A stretch of 64,000 bases of DNA from Pagrus major (Eukaryota; Chordata; Actinopteri; Spariformes; Sparidae), in contig NC_133225.1 in NCBI RefSeq assembly GCF_040436345.1, positions 20,192,040 to 20,256,039 on the forward strand, given 5' to 3'. This document shows, one piece after another, positions 1-13,456 of the stretch. The position numbers and the translations under genes are program-made. Positions within the stretch are counted from its first letter, which is position 1, and every line of letters starts with the position of its first letter. The notes under the pieces were generated by a model. It was not told where the DNA came from, made no database searches, and saw only the letters and a list, made by a program, of their open reading frames with translations.

Positions 1-1746
1 CAGAAATACAGAGCAGTTCTTGGGAAAAGTGCTGAGAGAGAGGGGGAAGCACGAGATAATTACACAGAAACTTGAGAAAAAGAAAAAAAAAGACATGGAA
101 GAACAGCATTTTCTTGTCAAACAATAAAAAATCTTCAGCATGCTAAAGCATGACAAGTTTCTGGCACTGGCCACCCACTTACTCGCCTCCTGAAAACTGT
201 GTGAACTCCAACAGCACTAAATCACAATCCATGCACGCACAAAACCTGCAGCCAAAACAGTGTTGCGAAGCACATACTCATGTCTGGAAACATTAATAGT
301 GACGCATTTAAACGTCTTTCATATCTAATCTGGGAAATGTTATGCAGAGACAGGCTATCACTTCAACTTTTCTGGCAGCATTTGGATAAAAAAACCATGA
401 TAGCGGGTCTGCACAGTGTCCCAAGTGCTGCCTCCTGACACTCATCTGTAAACACACACACACAATATAGATTGCCTCACACACACGTCCTCATACTTAA
501 AGAAACTCCCCATACATGTGCACACTTAAGCAACAAAAACCCTCCCATTGAAATGCATTTGAAAAACCCCACACTTAACACACACTCTCCATCCCTCTCT
601 CTCTCACCCTGTCTCTCCCTCGTCTCTCTTTCTCATGCTTCACCCAGGACGTCCGGATGAGCCTCTCCAACTTCTCAATACAGAAATGTCCCCTTCTAGC
701 CTTCACTTCTTTTCATGTCTCTGTTTGCCTGCTGCAGAGGGGTGGGAGCTGACAGCCAATAAAAGAGCAGCCTGTTTCTAGTTCAACAAAAATGAAAAAA
801 AAGGGGGACCGATCCATTCTTAGTTGAGTGGTTTGTTTTTCCTCCTTTCTGTGTACTTTGCTCCAGATTTTGGCCCCTTTTAATGTGGTAATAAGAGAGA
901 GGGAATGATTTAATAGAATTCATTACCCCGAGCTGCCAGTCGCAGCTTGGCCATGCAGCCAGAATGTTTTCTGCGCACACAGCAGCGGGATGTTGAAGTC
1001 TATAAAAGTCTATAAAAGCCTAAACAGAGATATAGTGTAGAGGGGTTTTAATGACTATGGTCAAGTCAACATGTTCATTCAATTAGAGAGATTAACTTCC
1101 TCCAGTATGCAGCTGACAGCCTTGATTTGCAGTGTTGACTTGAATAAGAACGGATCAGAGATCGCAGCGGTCGGAGATGGGAAAGAACGCACCCAAAACT
1201 CCAAATCCAGATACTCCCTAATATTTTAGATGGTTTCTTTATTAAAAACAGTGCACCAAAGATCGTTTGTTGGCACCTGTAAATACAAAATGCACAGTAT
1301 TCAAATCCATTCCTTAAATTCATACATAGGAAAAAAAGGCCATCACTATGGGATATCTCCAAATCTGCATGTTGTTACACTCAAGGCTCTCCATCTCCAT
1401 CTCCATCAAACACTGAACTCTTAAAAGTTCTGTGAATATTTGAGAGGCTCAGGAGGCTTTTTTTGAACCAGCAGCACATTATTTCATTGTTAAAACTTTC
1501 AATATGGCCCATATAAATATTTATTTTCACTATATTGGGCTCATGAATAATTCAGGTAGGATAGAAGAAGGCTCTCAGGGGCAGTGGTTGTTGTTATTGT
1601 TACTCTTTTGTTTGCCGTTATGGCACTCTTCTTGGCCCCAAGCTATACCCTCTTTTCTTACGGCAGTCCACTTCTTAACTGGCTTGTTTTGTTCAGAGAA
1701 AATCACTGTAGGCCCTTTTGTTTCCTCGTGATGAGTTTGTGTTCAG

Positions 1747-1755
1747 TGTGTGTGT

Positions 1756-1793
<38 letters not shown>

Positions 1794-1797
1794 GTGT
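1747..1797. repeat. (TG)n microsatellite
   Basis: A nearly pure TG dinucleotide run with a few interruptions (one GG and one CG step). It generates the Val-Cys runs seen in a spurious reading frame here. Such tracts are common in teleost intergenic DNA and are length-polymorphic. Confidence 0.95.
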
Positions 1798-2533
1798 TCA
1801 TAGACCAATGGAGACTGCACCGAAATGAGAGCAGATGCCATTATAGCCGCTTGCAAACCTTCATACATGGAGTTTTCCTGAAGTGTGTGATGGTGGCCAT
1901 TAATGTTCAAACAGCCTTTTCTATTTTGTTTTATTGTGTACTGTGTTAAAAAGACTTTTTCCTGAATTCAACCATACTATTTTGCAAAGGGTTGCTGACA
2001 GAAGCTGCCTTCAGATGATAAGAAATTTGCCGGTTGCTCGGCACGAGGCGGGGCGCAGAGCAGACCTTTAGCTTTGGATTTAGGCTTTGTTTGGATTTAA
2101 ATTTGTAAACTATATGCCTGTTCACGAACCTGGTAGCCCCATCTGACGGCTGACATTTTGCCGCATTGACATTCCTGCTGAGATTCTTTTGTTTTTAATG
2201 TTTCATAGAGTTGGGGGAACTCTGAAACAAAGAGTATGACTGTACTCACTCTGTACGTCCTCTGCTTGCATGTGTCGCTTCTGGCTGAGTCACATACAGC
2301 TCTTACCTCAGTGTTGTGCTTTGAGAGGTCAGCAGCAACTCTGGGTTTCACAGGTTGATCACCTAGTCAACTATCAAAACCACTAGTCAACACTGTGCTT
2401 TGTTGGAGACTAATCGCTCAACTGAGATTTTAGCATGGTGCAATATTACCGTAAGTGACATCACAACACATCCTGGTAGATTATTCTGAGCTTTTGAGGA
2501 GGTCTTCTAACAACAGAAGGTGGACAAAACTTA

Positions 2534-2579
2534 AGTGTTTTTGCACATTTGTGTAAGCAAATATATGTGCAAAAACACT
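2534..2579. repeat. Small inverted repeat (15-bp perfect arms)
   Basis: The arm agtgtttttgcacat at 2534-2548 is matched by its exact reverse complement at 2565-2579, with a 16-nt spacer. Homology continues imperfectly outside the arms. It may be the core of a decayed foldback or MITE-like element; the stem is short for a microRNA precursor. Confidence 0.7.
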
Positions 2580-2651
2580 AAAGTCAGTAGGACACATGCT
2601 CTGGGATGACTGTAAAAAATTGCGTGCTCACACATTAAGTAGATGTTGTTC

Positions 2652-2824
2652 TGGTGGCGCTAGGTGAAGAATCAGGGCATCACCAAATTCATTTGGATTT
2701 ATCACTCAAGCATTATGGGTATTTGTATTAAATTTCATGGCAATCCATAATTGTTGAGATATTTCAGTCAGGGACAAAGTGGTGGACCGATCCACTGACA
2801 ACACTGCCATACATAGAGCCACGT
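2652..2824. repeat. Teleost dispersed repeat fragment
   Basis: The stretch has the succession 'tggtggcgctag', 'atcaccaaa', 'aaatttcatggcaatccat', 'ttgagatatttcagtc', 'caaagtggtggaccga' and 'catagagcca'. From memory this order matches a very common interspersed repeat of percomorph genomes. I cannot name its class with confidence. It is diverged and no coding capacity is visible. Confidence 0.6.
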
Positions 2825-3309
2825 CAATAGGGAGGCTAAAAAATGTACTGACATGAAACATATTCTTTTTCATAATCTCATAGTTTTCATTCAAGTGTTT
2901 TACCAGTGTTTACTAAATCCAAAGAATAAATACATGAAAACATCTTGGCACTGTAAAAGCATAAAAGGCCTATTCAACTCAGAGGGGAAAGGATCCAAAT
3001 AAGCCATTTTAAATTCATTACACTTTGCTGATCACAGGCTTCTATTTGCAATTCAGACAGGGCTTATGAGTTTGACCCGCCAGCCTTCCATCACGCCATG
3101 AGGGCTCGAAACAATTGGCTAGATAAGCAATGCAACAAACAGACAATAGCAGTAAAAAGCTGTCTAAGGAAAACCTCCATCAGATTAAGGTTAAGACGTC
3201 AGAGTTTCCCCTGCCTGCCGTCCTTGGCCTCTCACAGCTCTAATACAGGTGGTGGAGAGACAGCAGGGCTGCTGGGTCAGCAATCGGCACTCGCTGGTGA
3301 ACAAGCTCA

Positions 3310-3503
3310 GGAGGGAGAGAGGGGAAGAGACAGAGTGCTGATGAAATGAAAGAGAGGAGGCAAGCAAAGGTGCATTTTGGAAATTCAAGAGTGAGTGGTT
3401 AGGAGGAGGAAAAGGGCAAGAGAGGTGGGAAACGCAGTGGGAGATGAGAGAGGGAGAGACGGTGAACTCAAGGAGAGAGGAGAGGAGGAAGTGAGGAGGA
3501 GTT
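3310..3503. repeat. Polypurine (GA-rich) tract
   Basis: About 190 bases with a strong purine bias on the plus strand (gaggag, gagaga and ggagga blocks) and few pyrimidines. This is low-complexity sequence able to form triplex-type structure in principle. There is no gene within it. Confidence 0.65.
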
Positions 3504-6500
3504 CCTGCAAAGGCAAAAGTGAGTTGAGTGACTAATGAGTCAGCGTTTGTTTATTGGAGGAGTTTGAGAGCTTTACAGAATACAGACGTGCGATTGCGAA
3601 ACAATGTGGTGTGTCAGTGGATGCAATGTCAGTTTAAGTGGGTTCAGACAGACTGAAACGGAAACGTCAGAGAAGGTGCTGCTGCATACAATTTGTAAAG
3701 ATGCAAGTAGGCACAGATTCAGTCTTAGTTGTTGAAAGAATTGTTGAAATAATAATTTGTTAAGTTTGGCAGATTAGGCCATGTGAAGAAAAAGATTGAA
3801 TGGTCGGAAGCCACTGACCTAGGAGATACCACGAGAGCAACAATGGAAAAGTGTAGAAACAAAAATGGAGCGTAAAAAGTTGTAAAAATCTGAATGTACC
3901 CATTTATAAGAAGTGTGCCGGACATAGCCAGAAGAGGCCTCCCAGTCCAGTCCTGCCGCTACAGGTAAGTCAGAGCCATTCCCCTCAGATCAAGGTTACA
4001 TAGAGGAACATCCGGATGTCAGACTTATGCCAGACAGGGCTAAGCGTTCAGGATTTGGTCAGGTTAGGAGGCTAATCCACATTTTAAAAGTTCCCACACT
4101 AGCCTGAAGTTCTGCTGCCTGTTTTTTAAAAAAACAGAAAAGTTTTACTTACCTCCTTTATAACCCTATAGACAAGAGGGGAAACAATGATGGTGATTTG
4201 AAGAAGAAAAGCAGAAGGAAACATGTAGGACACAATGACAGTCTGTGTGTTTGCAAGCAACAGAAAATGTCTACTCAAGTTGGTGTATTGGTTATTTGTG
4301 GCGAGAAAAGGGCTGAAAAAAGACTTTTTGCCTAGGTTTTATTTGACCGGAGACAGATTTGAGTTTTATTTATCCACCTTATTCCCAGCCCCCAATGATA
4401 CCTTGTGCAGATTATGGATAAGTCCACCAGTGCCTCTAGTCACTTAACAGGAACCAGCGTTTTCCCTGGTAACAGGATGCTAATCCTCATTCTTAGAGCA
4501 ATTGGTAGAGAGTATTATTCATTTATGAACATTTGGGTTAGGGACTTTGTAGAGTGAATAGTACTAACACTATTATATTTCTTTGCCCACTTACTTAACG
4601 CTGCTAAAGCCTTGAAAATGCTGCTGATACATCAGTTAATATGATACTTTGTTGCCTACGCTAGCTCCGCAGAGCATCGGAAAGTAGACTTATCACCCAT
4701 AACCATTTCCCCAGTAACCTCCCGATGACCTCCCCAGGAAACTTGTGGACACAACATTTTCTTAAGATTAAAGAAATGTCCACACTTGACTTAAACCTGA
4801 ATGGACACAGCTAAAAGGATGACAGTTTTTCTGAGCAAGTTTTAATGAAATCTAGTGAAAGTAGGTGCTAATATTAAGCCCCACTGTTACCTGGAATACA
4901 ACAGTCAACAATTATCTAATCTAACTTAAATAGCTGGTTTGCTGATATTGCTAGTGCAAAATTTCTACCCACTGTAAATGCCGAAGAAGATCAATACACT
5001 GGCAGTGGGAACATCAGTCTGTTTCCACTGGCCTGCCCTCTGTCTGCAGCATTAAGACCAGAACGTTGAGGCGAAGAAAGGTGTGGTGTTCAACTGACAG
5101 TCAACATCGAAAGTATAGATCCTCTTGTCTTAACTTTTCCCAGAGGCACCAGAAGTGCCAAACATGCTCAGTCAGTCATTGCTCAATTGTCTGCACCGTG
5201 TCAGTGAATCCATACAACTTAGTTTCATCTCTCATTTCTCACTGCCTCTATTCTTTTGCTTCAGCACCAACTAAAGATGAAGAATCTACCTTTAGTCCAA
5301 AACTGATTCATCAAGACAGGTGGCAGTAGCGGATACCTTGAAGAAAATGATACGCATGTACTGTATCAGGGCGATGTGCTCGGCCAGATAAATCATAGAA
5401 AACAGTAAAGTCTAGTGGCTACATTTAAGCACCAATCATCCGAAGGTGAAACTCTTTGTTAATGCTGGCATAAACTACATCTGAACCAATACACATGAGA
5501 TTCAACTGTAGTAATTCAAACTGTAGACAGTATACCTGAAAGATGAACCTTCACAGACTCTGTGTCAATTCATTTTGTACTGTCAAAGACCCAGACTGCT
5601 GTGGAATAATCAATAACATGAACAAAGCTCCTACTGTGAGGGCTTTTATGGAAGAAGCGTTCCTCTGTGTCTGTGTGGTCTGTGAAGCCAGACCACCTAG
5701 AGTTGACCCACACTGCATGCAGACAACTTTAATCTTTTACTACTACCGACACTCAAAGATAAAGCATCTATCTGCAGTCTAAAATGGAGCGTTCAGGAAG
5801 GAAGATTTAAGGTGTTTTACTCTCCCTGCTGAGCCTGAGTCAAATGTCTGCTTCCTTGATCTCCTCCAACTGGTTTATAGGCCTTTTTTTATTGCTTCCG
5901 CAAATTGTTTCCCCCATAGGTTATCTGGTCAAAGATGTTCATGCATAAAACCATCGTCTCTTCATCTTTATTCATCGGCTGTTTCACAATTTGGTTGCCT
6001 TGTGAAGGCAGTAAATGCCTCTTGAAAGAAGTCATGTTTTCTTAAGAGAAGATTCCGCTAGTCGATGGGTTGGGAAGCTGAGGCAATTTAGACTTCAAGG
6101 AAACAAGATTTTCACTAAAAGAAAAAGATGCCAAATTGTATCCCAAAGAAAATTTGAGAGAGGAATGAAAAAGAAAAACAAACCTTTTTGAGCAAAAGAA
6201 CTACCAATGAAGTACTTTTTTCTTTTGCAGAGATTTCCTGTGATGTTTGACAATCTTAAGTGGATCTTCCCTGGATCTTCCCTGGATGGATAAAAGTCAA
6301 ACCAAAGGACCTATTCATAACCCTTTTATCCCGCCATGTACTTTGCTGTCATGACCTTTCTGCCCCAAGGAGGGAGACCAAAGAGGAAGAATGATATAAA
6401 GATGAGTCAAAAAATCTAATATGGTCAACGCACACACTCTCCTTCTTTATGCCTCTGTGTCATTTCCACTTCAACACACACACACTCATGCACACATATA

Positions 6501-8478
6501 CGCACTTACACAATCTCTAGATAGCCTCCATCCATCTAAGTCCCAAAATCCCAGCCTGCACCAGAGGTCACCGCCCAAACAACAAGCCATGTTGAAGAAT
6601 TAAAGGTCGGAGGCCTGAGCCACTTCCAGCTTGGCCTATAAAAGCTGCGGTCATTTCCTCAGAGGGGAGCTATGAGATCTGAAGTGTTTTCTTGTGTTTT
6701 TTTCTTTAGGTCACCAGAGACACACAGGAATACACAGCACATAGATCTCATTCAGCCGTCAAACTACTGTCTCCTGGCTGTATTTACGCTTGTGTAATTA
6801 CTACAGCCAGATGACAAGTCGCTGACAGATGGCAGATAGATGGGCTGTGCCCTTGAGTTTGGACTGCGCCCGCATGGCCTGTTCATCAAAAGCATAATAA
6901 TACTGGAGGTGGATGGTGCAGAGTCACACGTATGGATTCCAAACTCAAGGACACACAAGTGCTGGAGGAATATTATACACTCCGCGCTTAAGAAAAATGC
7001 AAGTTTGAATGTTCAAACTATTTCCTTCCCCAGGAGAAATATACTGCCATAAGTGCCATAAATATATTGGCACATAAGTATCTTTGACAGCGAGTTCCCT
7101 CTTGTGGGAGCAGTTCAGTTAATGCTTGTTGGGTGAGAAAATGGAGGATTTTTCAGATGTTGCTGCCATCAATCCGCAGCATAGTTTTCATCTGAGAGAA
7201 GAGATGGGGGGCAGCCATAACGTTATGTCATCTGTCAATAAAATACTTTCTTGCTCCCACAGCTACCATACAGCGGCATCCGTTGTTGAGCAGACTGAAA
7301 TGTGTATCATCTTACCCATAATGCAATGAGTATGTGGTGATAAATAAGCCTAGTCAGCGCCAATATCACGCAGACACATAGCAATTTTTTCATTACGTGA
7401 GAAAAAAAGTTAATTTTGTAATCACGTAGTCAGATTTGACTCACATAGTCTTCAGTAGCCTGCCGTGATTTCACTGCAGGAGCTGGGTCATAAACCCTTC
7501 ATAATCTGTCACTGCTGTATTATTACAGCTGCTACGGCCACTCGAAGCAGAGCCGGGAAGACAGTTGACGAAGGCGTTCAAGAACAACAAAAGAGCGCAT
7601 CAAAAAATGTGAAGAGCCGTGCCAAAACTCCTCACCATCTAATCACCATCTGTTTTTGCCTCTGCATAACTTTCATTCACAAGCCGGGAGACTGGAGGCT
7701 TTCACTCGAGGTTGCCTAGCCGCTGCCGCTTCATGATGCGAAAAGCAAAAACAAAGTATCCTCTACAAATATGCCCGTAACTCATCTGCAGCTGCCAACA
7801 CTTTGTCGACAGCCAGTGAAGGAGCACTGCACGAATCACAACACAGCAACCGGGCAATTTCAAGGATTCAGCTACCAAAATCACCTGACCATACCGCCGC
7901 CACGTTGGCCCTTGGCTTTCAAGCTTTCAAATTGCTTTCACCACATGTAGGTATAATGCAATTTAAAAGGTTGGGGGGAAAAAATACACAGAAATTGCTT
8001 TAGCTATTGTCAATATATCATTAACTGGGGGATAGAAGGGATCCGTCAAGCATGGCAACACACAACACTGAGCAACTAATTTGTGATTTGTTACATTACA
8101 CAGATAGAGACTAAATCAGCCATTCGGTTATATTACCCCTGGAGGCCGAGGCAATGAAATGTTTATGAGCGCACATTATTTTGTCCCTCATTATTCGCAG
8201 GCAATCACAACAAAATATTTACTGGTGGGCTTTTAATTTCCTGCTTGGTTTCAGTAACAGTCGACTAAACGTTTAAACATTCTAATTTGTTTTTTGGTTC
8301 TAATCAGGCTTCAGGTCGTTAAAATATTTCTGCTCACAGACACACACAGTTTTGTATCGGAATGGCAGGTAATTCATTTCATGAGTGAAAAAGTTGTGTC
8401 TTCTTCCAAATCTGTCACGAGAAAGAACACTGAGTTTCATCATGTAGCGATAGTTAGCATAGGACGTGAAGTCATTCA

Positions 8479-8481
<3 letters not shown>

Positions 8482-8510
<29 letters not shown>
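8482..8510. repeat. (TG)n microsatellite
   Basis: A pure TG dinucleotide run of about 29 bases. It creates spurious Val-Cys and Thr-His frames on the two strands. Confidence 0.95.
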
Positions 8511-8830
8511 TCGGCACAGCCCTCTGTACCCGTCATCCTGTCTCCAGAAGGATTTAATCTAGTCCCTCAGGCCTTGTGCTCAAAGGCAGTGACTGACAAC
8601 TGGCAGGGGGTGTGAGAGATATGCATGATACGGTGTACTTTAAGTGCGAGTGTGCGTGTGTGTGCACGCGAATGTGTGGCTGACTGCATGTACCTACTCT
8701 ACAACTGTGTGTGTTCTGCATGGATGGTTTTGAGCACTACCTGATTTAATGTGTTTGTGTGGTTGTACTGTATGAGCATTAATCCATACATGAATGTGAG
8801 TTACATGCCCTCATGTATGGTGTGTGAGAG

Positions 8831-8868
8831 TGTGTGTGCGCGTGTGTGTGTGTGTGTGTGTGTGTGTC
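8831..8868. repeat. (TG)n microsatellite
   Basis: A TG dinucleotide tract with a short CG interruption. It lies within a broader TG-rich zone that begins near 8650. Confidence 0.93.
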
Positions 8869-11559
8869 TGTTTGGCATCCAACACAAGGGCATTTTCTCT
8901 TCACTTATTTTCAGTAAGCCTGTGTAGCCATACTATTACTCCTGAGTGAAAGTCCTCCCTTGTGTATGCCATGTGTGTTTTACAACTGTGAATGGTGCGT
9001 GTGTGTGTGTGCAGAAAGAGATGCCTTTCAATTCAGCTCATGTGATAGTACAGTTTTCACTCAGAGTGAAATGTAAATGTTTTATTTTGAGTCAACCGTA
9101 TTTTATCACGTTTGATAAGTTTACTTACAGTCCTTGACGAAATGTTTGTATTGGCACAATTTCTTTGCATATTCTTTATATTATAAAATAATAAATGTGA
9201 TGTTGATGTATGCTGTGCATTAAAGTTGATTTTTAAACTTGGAAACAGTGGCTTGATCAGAAAAAAACAAAAATCTTAGCTTACAATGGCAACCAACAAC
9301 TTTTCCCCACTACCGTTTCCAAGTGGTTTTATTGTTGGCGCCTGGGTTGCAACAACTGGATCGTTTCCATTTTCCTCAGAGTCACAAATAACAACGCAGG
9401 ACAAAATGTGGTTTTATTCAATCATTTAGTCTATAACAGAAATGGATCACCACTTAACCTTCCTTTTCGCAGGTGACCGCGTGTCCGGTGGCAGACAAGA
9501 TTGTATAGTGATAGCCAGGTTTATAGGGAACCAATGTAAACGGCCATGGTTTCATTAGTCTATATACATTAAACTGTGCAATCAACATTGACTTCATGAT
9601 GATATGTTGAAGCAGAAAACTTGTCTCCTGCCAGTTTAAGATCCACTTACTGTTATATCCTGAATATCTGAATATATCTTTGAACAGAGGTTCTAATTCT
9701 GTCCACTGATGGTCGGTAAGTAAACCTTGATTTTAGTTTTGTCAAATCAGTGTATGCTATTTCAAACCATCATCAAACCATCAGTGTCTTTTTTGCTGTA
9801 ATTTGAATTAACTTAATTTGTTGTCTTAGATCAAAAGCTCATGCGGTCTTTCATAGAAATACATTCGCAAATATTGCAAGTTAAAGTGTAGAACTGACCT
9901 GTGAGTAGGTTCTTTATATAAAACGATTCCCTTCATCCAGTCAGCCACACCACAGTTGACATTAGCTGTTGTACATTAGTACATTATGCGTGTCGCTTAA
10001 AACCTGAATAAAGATTGACATTTCATGTAAAGGCCTTGCTGTTAATTATAACAGTGCACAGCTGCAGGTTAGTGTTGGCTAAAAGTGAATTATCAAGCTC
10101 TGAGGCTGTGAATGGTTGCACTGTGCGAACAGCGGTCTCGTATGTCAATCTACAGGGGGGGCTACTGTTGCACCGCTAAGCCTGTCATTGTTACAGTTGC
10201 TACTGTTGGATAGGGGACACACTTACTCTGCTGGGAGCTGGTGTGTGTGTATAAGAGTGCGTACGTGCAATGTACTCTGTCTCCTAATGTGTTACAGGTT
10301 GTGTTACAGGCACATACACACACACACTATTTGTGTGAGTGTGTATGTGCTGACATAAATACTGCACAACACACAGTATGCATGTGTCAACACAAGCACA
10401 TGGACACAAGCGTGTCTGTCTTTACCTTGTGCATGTGTCCATATCAGTGTCCCTTATTCATCTGTGCGCTTTCTATTGTAAGAGTGTGTCAGTGTGTTTT
10501 GGCAGAATTTCAGATCCAGCGCCGACAACAACAGGACCCCCAGTTTCAGTGCCAAGTCACACAGTGCCCTCTAATTCCCCATAATCCACCCTGTCTCCAG
10601 GCAGGTGATCCTTGTGTGTGTCTTTGGGTGTGTGCTTGTGTATGTCTTTGTGCCAAGCCCTGCTCTGGTGACATCAGTAAACCATGGCTTCTCTCACAAT
10701 GCTCTGGAAACTCATTTTCCCATCAGCCTGTCAATCCCGGTAGCAACCAGTAGGCTAGCCTGTCACAGCCCCAGTTAAGCCTTATCATGTGCTTTGTCTC
10801 TCACTTGGGGGTACTAGGCCTATTAAATATCAAAACAAGGCCACTTTTGGAGTGTCATCAGTCATTGTGTCAGCTCCTTCTGTATTACTAGTGAAGCATT
10901 TTCCAGTGCCACTGCAAATCTATTAACAACTCTAACTGCCTAGTTACCGCAGCGTCTAAATTCAAAGTATATTGCTCAAAATGTTCCCCCCTATGCCCAG
11001 TTGAGTTTTAGCTGGGTGACAGGTAGTTTTAAACCTTACAGATACATGCAAATTGGCTGGCAAAATTTGCAATGCAACAACATAGTGTCGTCAAATGTCA
11101 AAAATGTTTAAGGCTACATTCAGACTATTGTGTCCGAAAGCAAAACCTCTTCATTATTCCAATTAGTCAACTGCACTGTTAGGAGTCTGATGCAGAGGCC
11201 TCTGTCAAAAATCCCTTGCAGCATGAAAGCTGAAAGTAGCTCATCTTCTTGCACATTGCAATGAAATGTCATCCAACAAAGACATGCATTGGTCATTTAA
11301 ATATGTGGACATATCCCCAGTAGATTACTTTGAAGGGTTTTCAGACAACAAAACACTGCATATGCGTGTATAATACTACAAACGCATATTTTATTAATGA
11401 AACTACTTTCTAGATCACCTTGTAGCAACATGATGTATCTGATATTGCCGTGTTAGTGTTGTTCCTACAACATCTTAATTAATGTTGTTCCAGGACCATC
11501 TTTTCAACTTGTGAAAAAGCAACAAAGCCCACCTATGAAGCAAGTTGTTGTGGCCGAAT

Positions 11560-11880
11560 AAGTTTACTAGGACACTCACTCAGGAGATTAGGTTTCATAT
11601 AATGTGTGAAATATATTGTTATACTGTCCACTTTTAATTTTCCATTTCTTTTCAGTTTTCTGTCGCTGTTTGGTTAGGCTAAGGAAACGAAAATACTTGG
11701 TTAGGTTTAGGAAAACATGGTTTTTGAGTTAAAATATACCCTTTCACAAGGTTAAACATATGTTTGAAAGGATAACTTGGTCATGGAGCAACATTATTTA
11801 TGATGTCCCAGGAACAAAACACCAACACAGTGATATCAGATCATGTGTAGCAACATGCCCGAACCGACACAGCCCTTATG
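11560..11880. repeat. Probable decayed interspersed repeat
   Basis: The segment contains 'ggttaggctaaggaaacgaaaatacttggttaggtttaggaaa', here cited as two short blocks: ggttaggctaaggaaac and ttggttaggtttaggaaa. This double pattern recurs in diverged form at 44183-44240 and is typical of a teleost dispersed repeat. Boundaries are approximate and no coding sequence is seen. Confidence 0.4.
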
Positions 11881-12186
11881 ATTTTTTTTTAACACATACT
11901 TACCAGGCTAACATCTGAACACACATTGATCAGGTGGAATCAACAAATTTAGATTAAAACCCATTTTAGAAGGTGTTGGTCGTTTTGAGAGGTACAGGCT
12001 ACCAGTTTCCCCTGGCTATAGTCTTTATGCTAAGCTAGCTAAGCATCTCCTGGCTCTAGCTTACCAAATTACCTGGACATTACGTTTGTGTATAAAACTG
12101 CCACATAGTTTGCATTGAGATACGTCACATTGGAGAAATTGTTGATTTCTGTTCCGTCATTTTAAGCCATAACTGTCATAACTTAA

Positions 12187-13456
12187 AGGTCCCATATTAT
12201 GAAAAACTCACTTTTTCTGGGATTTGGGGTGTTATTTTGGGTCTATGGTGCTGCTACACGCATAAACACTTTGAAAAAAGACCATCCGTGCTTTTTGAGT
12301 GAGATACAGATTTCTGAAGGTGTCTTGCCTGCAGTTTCCAGATGAGCGAGTCAAATTCGGCTTCGGTCACCGACGTCATTGACCTACCATTTGAATATTC
12401 CCACCCACAGTGTCCACCCACCAGGTACAGCATTACCTTCTGGGAGATCCGCTATTACGCTATCGAAAGCACCATGTCAAAGCGCAACAAGAAGTGTTCT
12501 GTTGTTGGTTGTAAAAATCAACATAAGTGCCTATATTCTGTCCCAGCTACAGAAGAACAGAAGAGACAGTGGTTGCGTTTCATTTTTAACTACAACGTGC
12601 CGGCTACAGTTCCTGTAAGTTTGTTTGTGTACGCTAACCACTTCACATCGGACTGCTTCAGTAACGAGGGTCAGTACAAAGCTGGCTTTGCCTCGACACT
12701 GACCCTCCAAAAGGATCAGTCCCAACCATACGGGACCCAGCAGCTGCACCCGAGCCACAGGTAAGTGTCGCCACGTGTTGATAGTATTTACAGTTGCGTA
12801 CAGTATGGTGAAGTCAGCCTGAAATTGGCTAACTAGTTAGCTCCGCTTCGGTCCGCTATGCAACGGCGTTTGAAGCGAGTTTAATGTTAATAATATTATG
12901 AGGGAGCTTGTTTGTCACAGTAAAAAGTCTGGAAACGTGCAGACTGGAGACAGAGACTATGCAAACAGTGTCCGAGAGTTTGGAGACTGTGTTGGAAACA
13001 AACACAGCTTTCGCTCGCTGTTTTTAGATGTTACCTGTTGCAGGTCAGTGGGGGGTGGGAGCCGGGTGGTTGTGTTGGGGAGTCCTGCTGCAGCCGCAGA
13101 GTCTGTATTTCTTCAGGAGCCTCTCCTTCTGGGTCCGATTCTGGGTCAAACTGGTATGGTTAAACGACAGCATCTCGGCGAGCCATAGCGATACATCCAC
13201 CGTAAACATTAGCACATGCTACCGCTAGCGTAAGCGACATCCTCTCCCTGAGAGGGGCGTGTATTAGGAGGAGCTCATTAGCATTAAAGGTGCAGGCACA
13301 TTAACAGCCTGCTCTCAGTGGAGCTCACTTGAGCGACTTTCAGACAGCTGAAATTCAGGACCACGGATGGCTTTGGGGCAATACATTTCGAATACAGTGT
13401 TGTTGGACCTCTGATAGCTGTGTGAAATTGATGAAAAACAGTATAATATGGGACCT
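12187..13456 (+). mobile_element. TTAA-flanked DNA transposon, Kolobok-like, internally deleted
   Basis: The element starts AGGTCCCATATTAT at 12187 and ends with the exact reverse complement at 13443-13456. A TTAA lies on each side (12183-12186 and 13457-13460), as expected for a 4-bp target-site duplication. Kolobok elements are known for TTAA duplications, RRG termini and an N-terminal THAP domain in the transposase; all three fit here. PiggyBac also uses TTAA but lacks THAP. At 1.27 kb it has room for only the THAP exon, and no DDE transposase core is visible, so it is non-autonomous. A shorter element with related ends is at 39079-39522. The orientation given is that of the THAP exon. Confidence 0.8.
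12474..12764 (+). pseudogene. THAP zinc-finger exon of the transposon, decayed
   Basis: The open frame begins MSKRNKKCSVVGCKNQ at 12474; an in-frame upstream Met lies at 12342. It shows the start of a C2CH THAP finger (C-x4-C), the conserved tryptophan in RQWLRF, and the NHFTSDCF block that carries the zinc-binding His. The third ligand, normally Cys three residues before that His, reads Tyr (VYANH), a one-base change from a Cys codon. A good splice donor, CACAG|GTAAGT, occurs at 12759-12765, so this is probably exon 1 of a transposase whose remaining exons are gone. The THAP domain would bind element DNA. The missing ligand argues against a functional finger. A domesticated host gene is the alternative, but the exon sits inside intact transposon ends. 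Confidence 0.7.

Larger units (their letters stand above)
1..12186. other. Gene-poor intergenic region, left part
   Basis: No protein-coding gene is supported here. Open frames are short, run through CA/TG or pyrimidine-rich sequence, and lack paired splice sites or recognisable domains. The stretch holds microsatellites (near 1747, 8482 and 8831), a GA-rich tract near 3310-3503, a dispersed repeat near 2652-2824, small inverted repeats, and a TG/CA-rich zone at 10230-10660. Non-repetitive pieces such as 8130-8280 could be regulatory, but that is inference only. Confidence 0.6.

Noticed and set aside
10241..10753. 170-codon Cys/Val-rich frame
   Set aside because: Arises from interspersed TG/CA repeats; cysteine spacing follows the repeat, not a domain.
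12342..12764. THAP frame as a functional host THAP gene
   Set aside because: It lies inside intact transposon terminal repeats with TTAA duplications and lacks one zinc ligand, so a transposase exon remnant is the better explanation.
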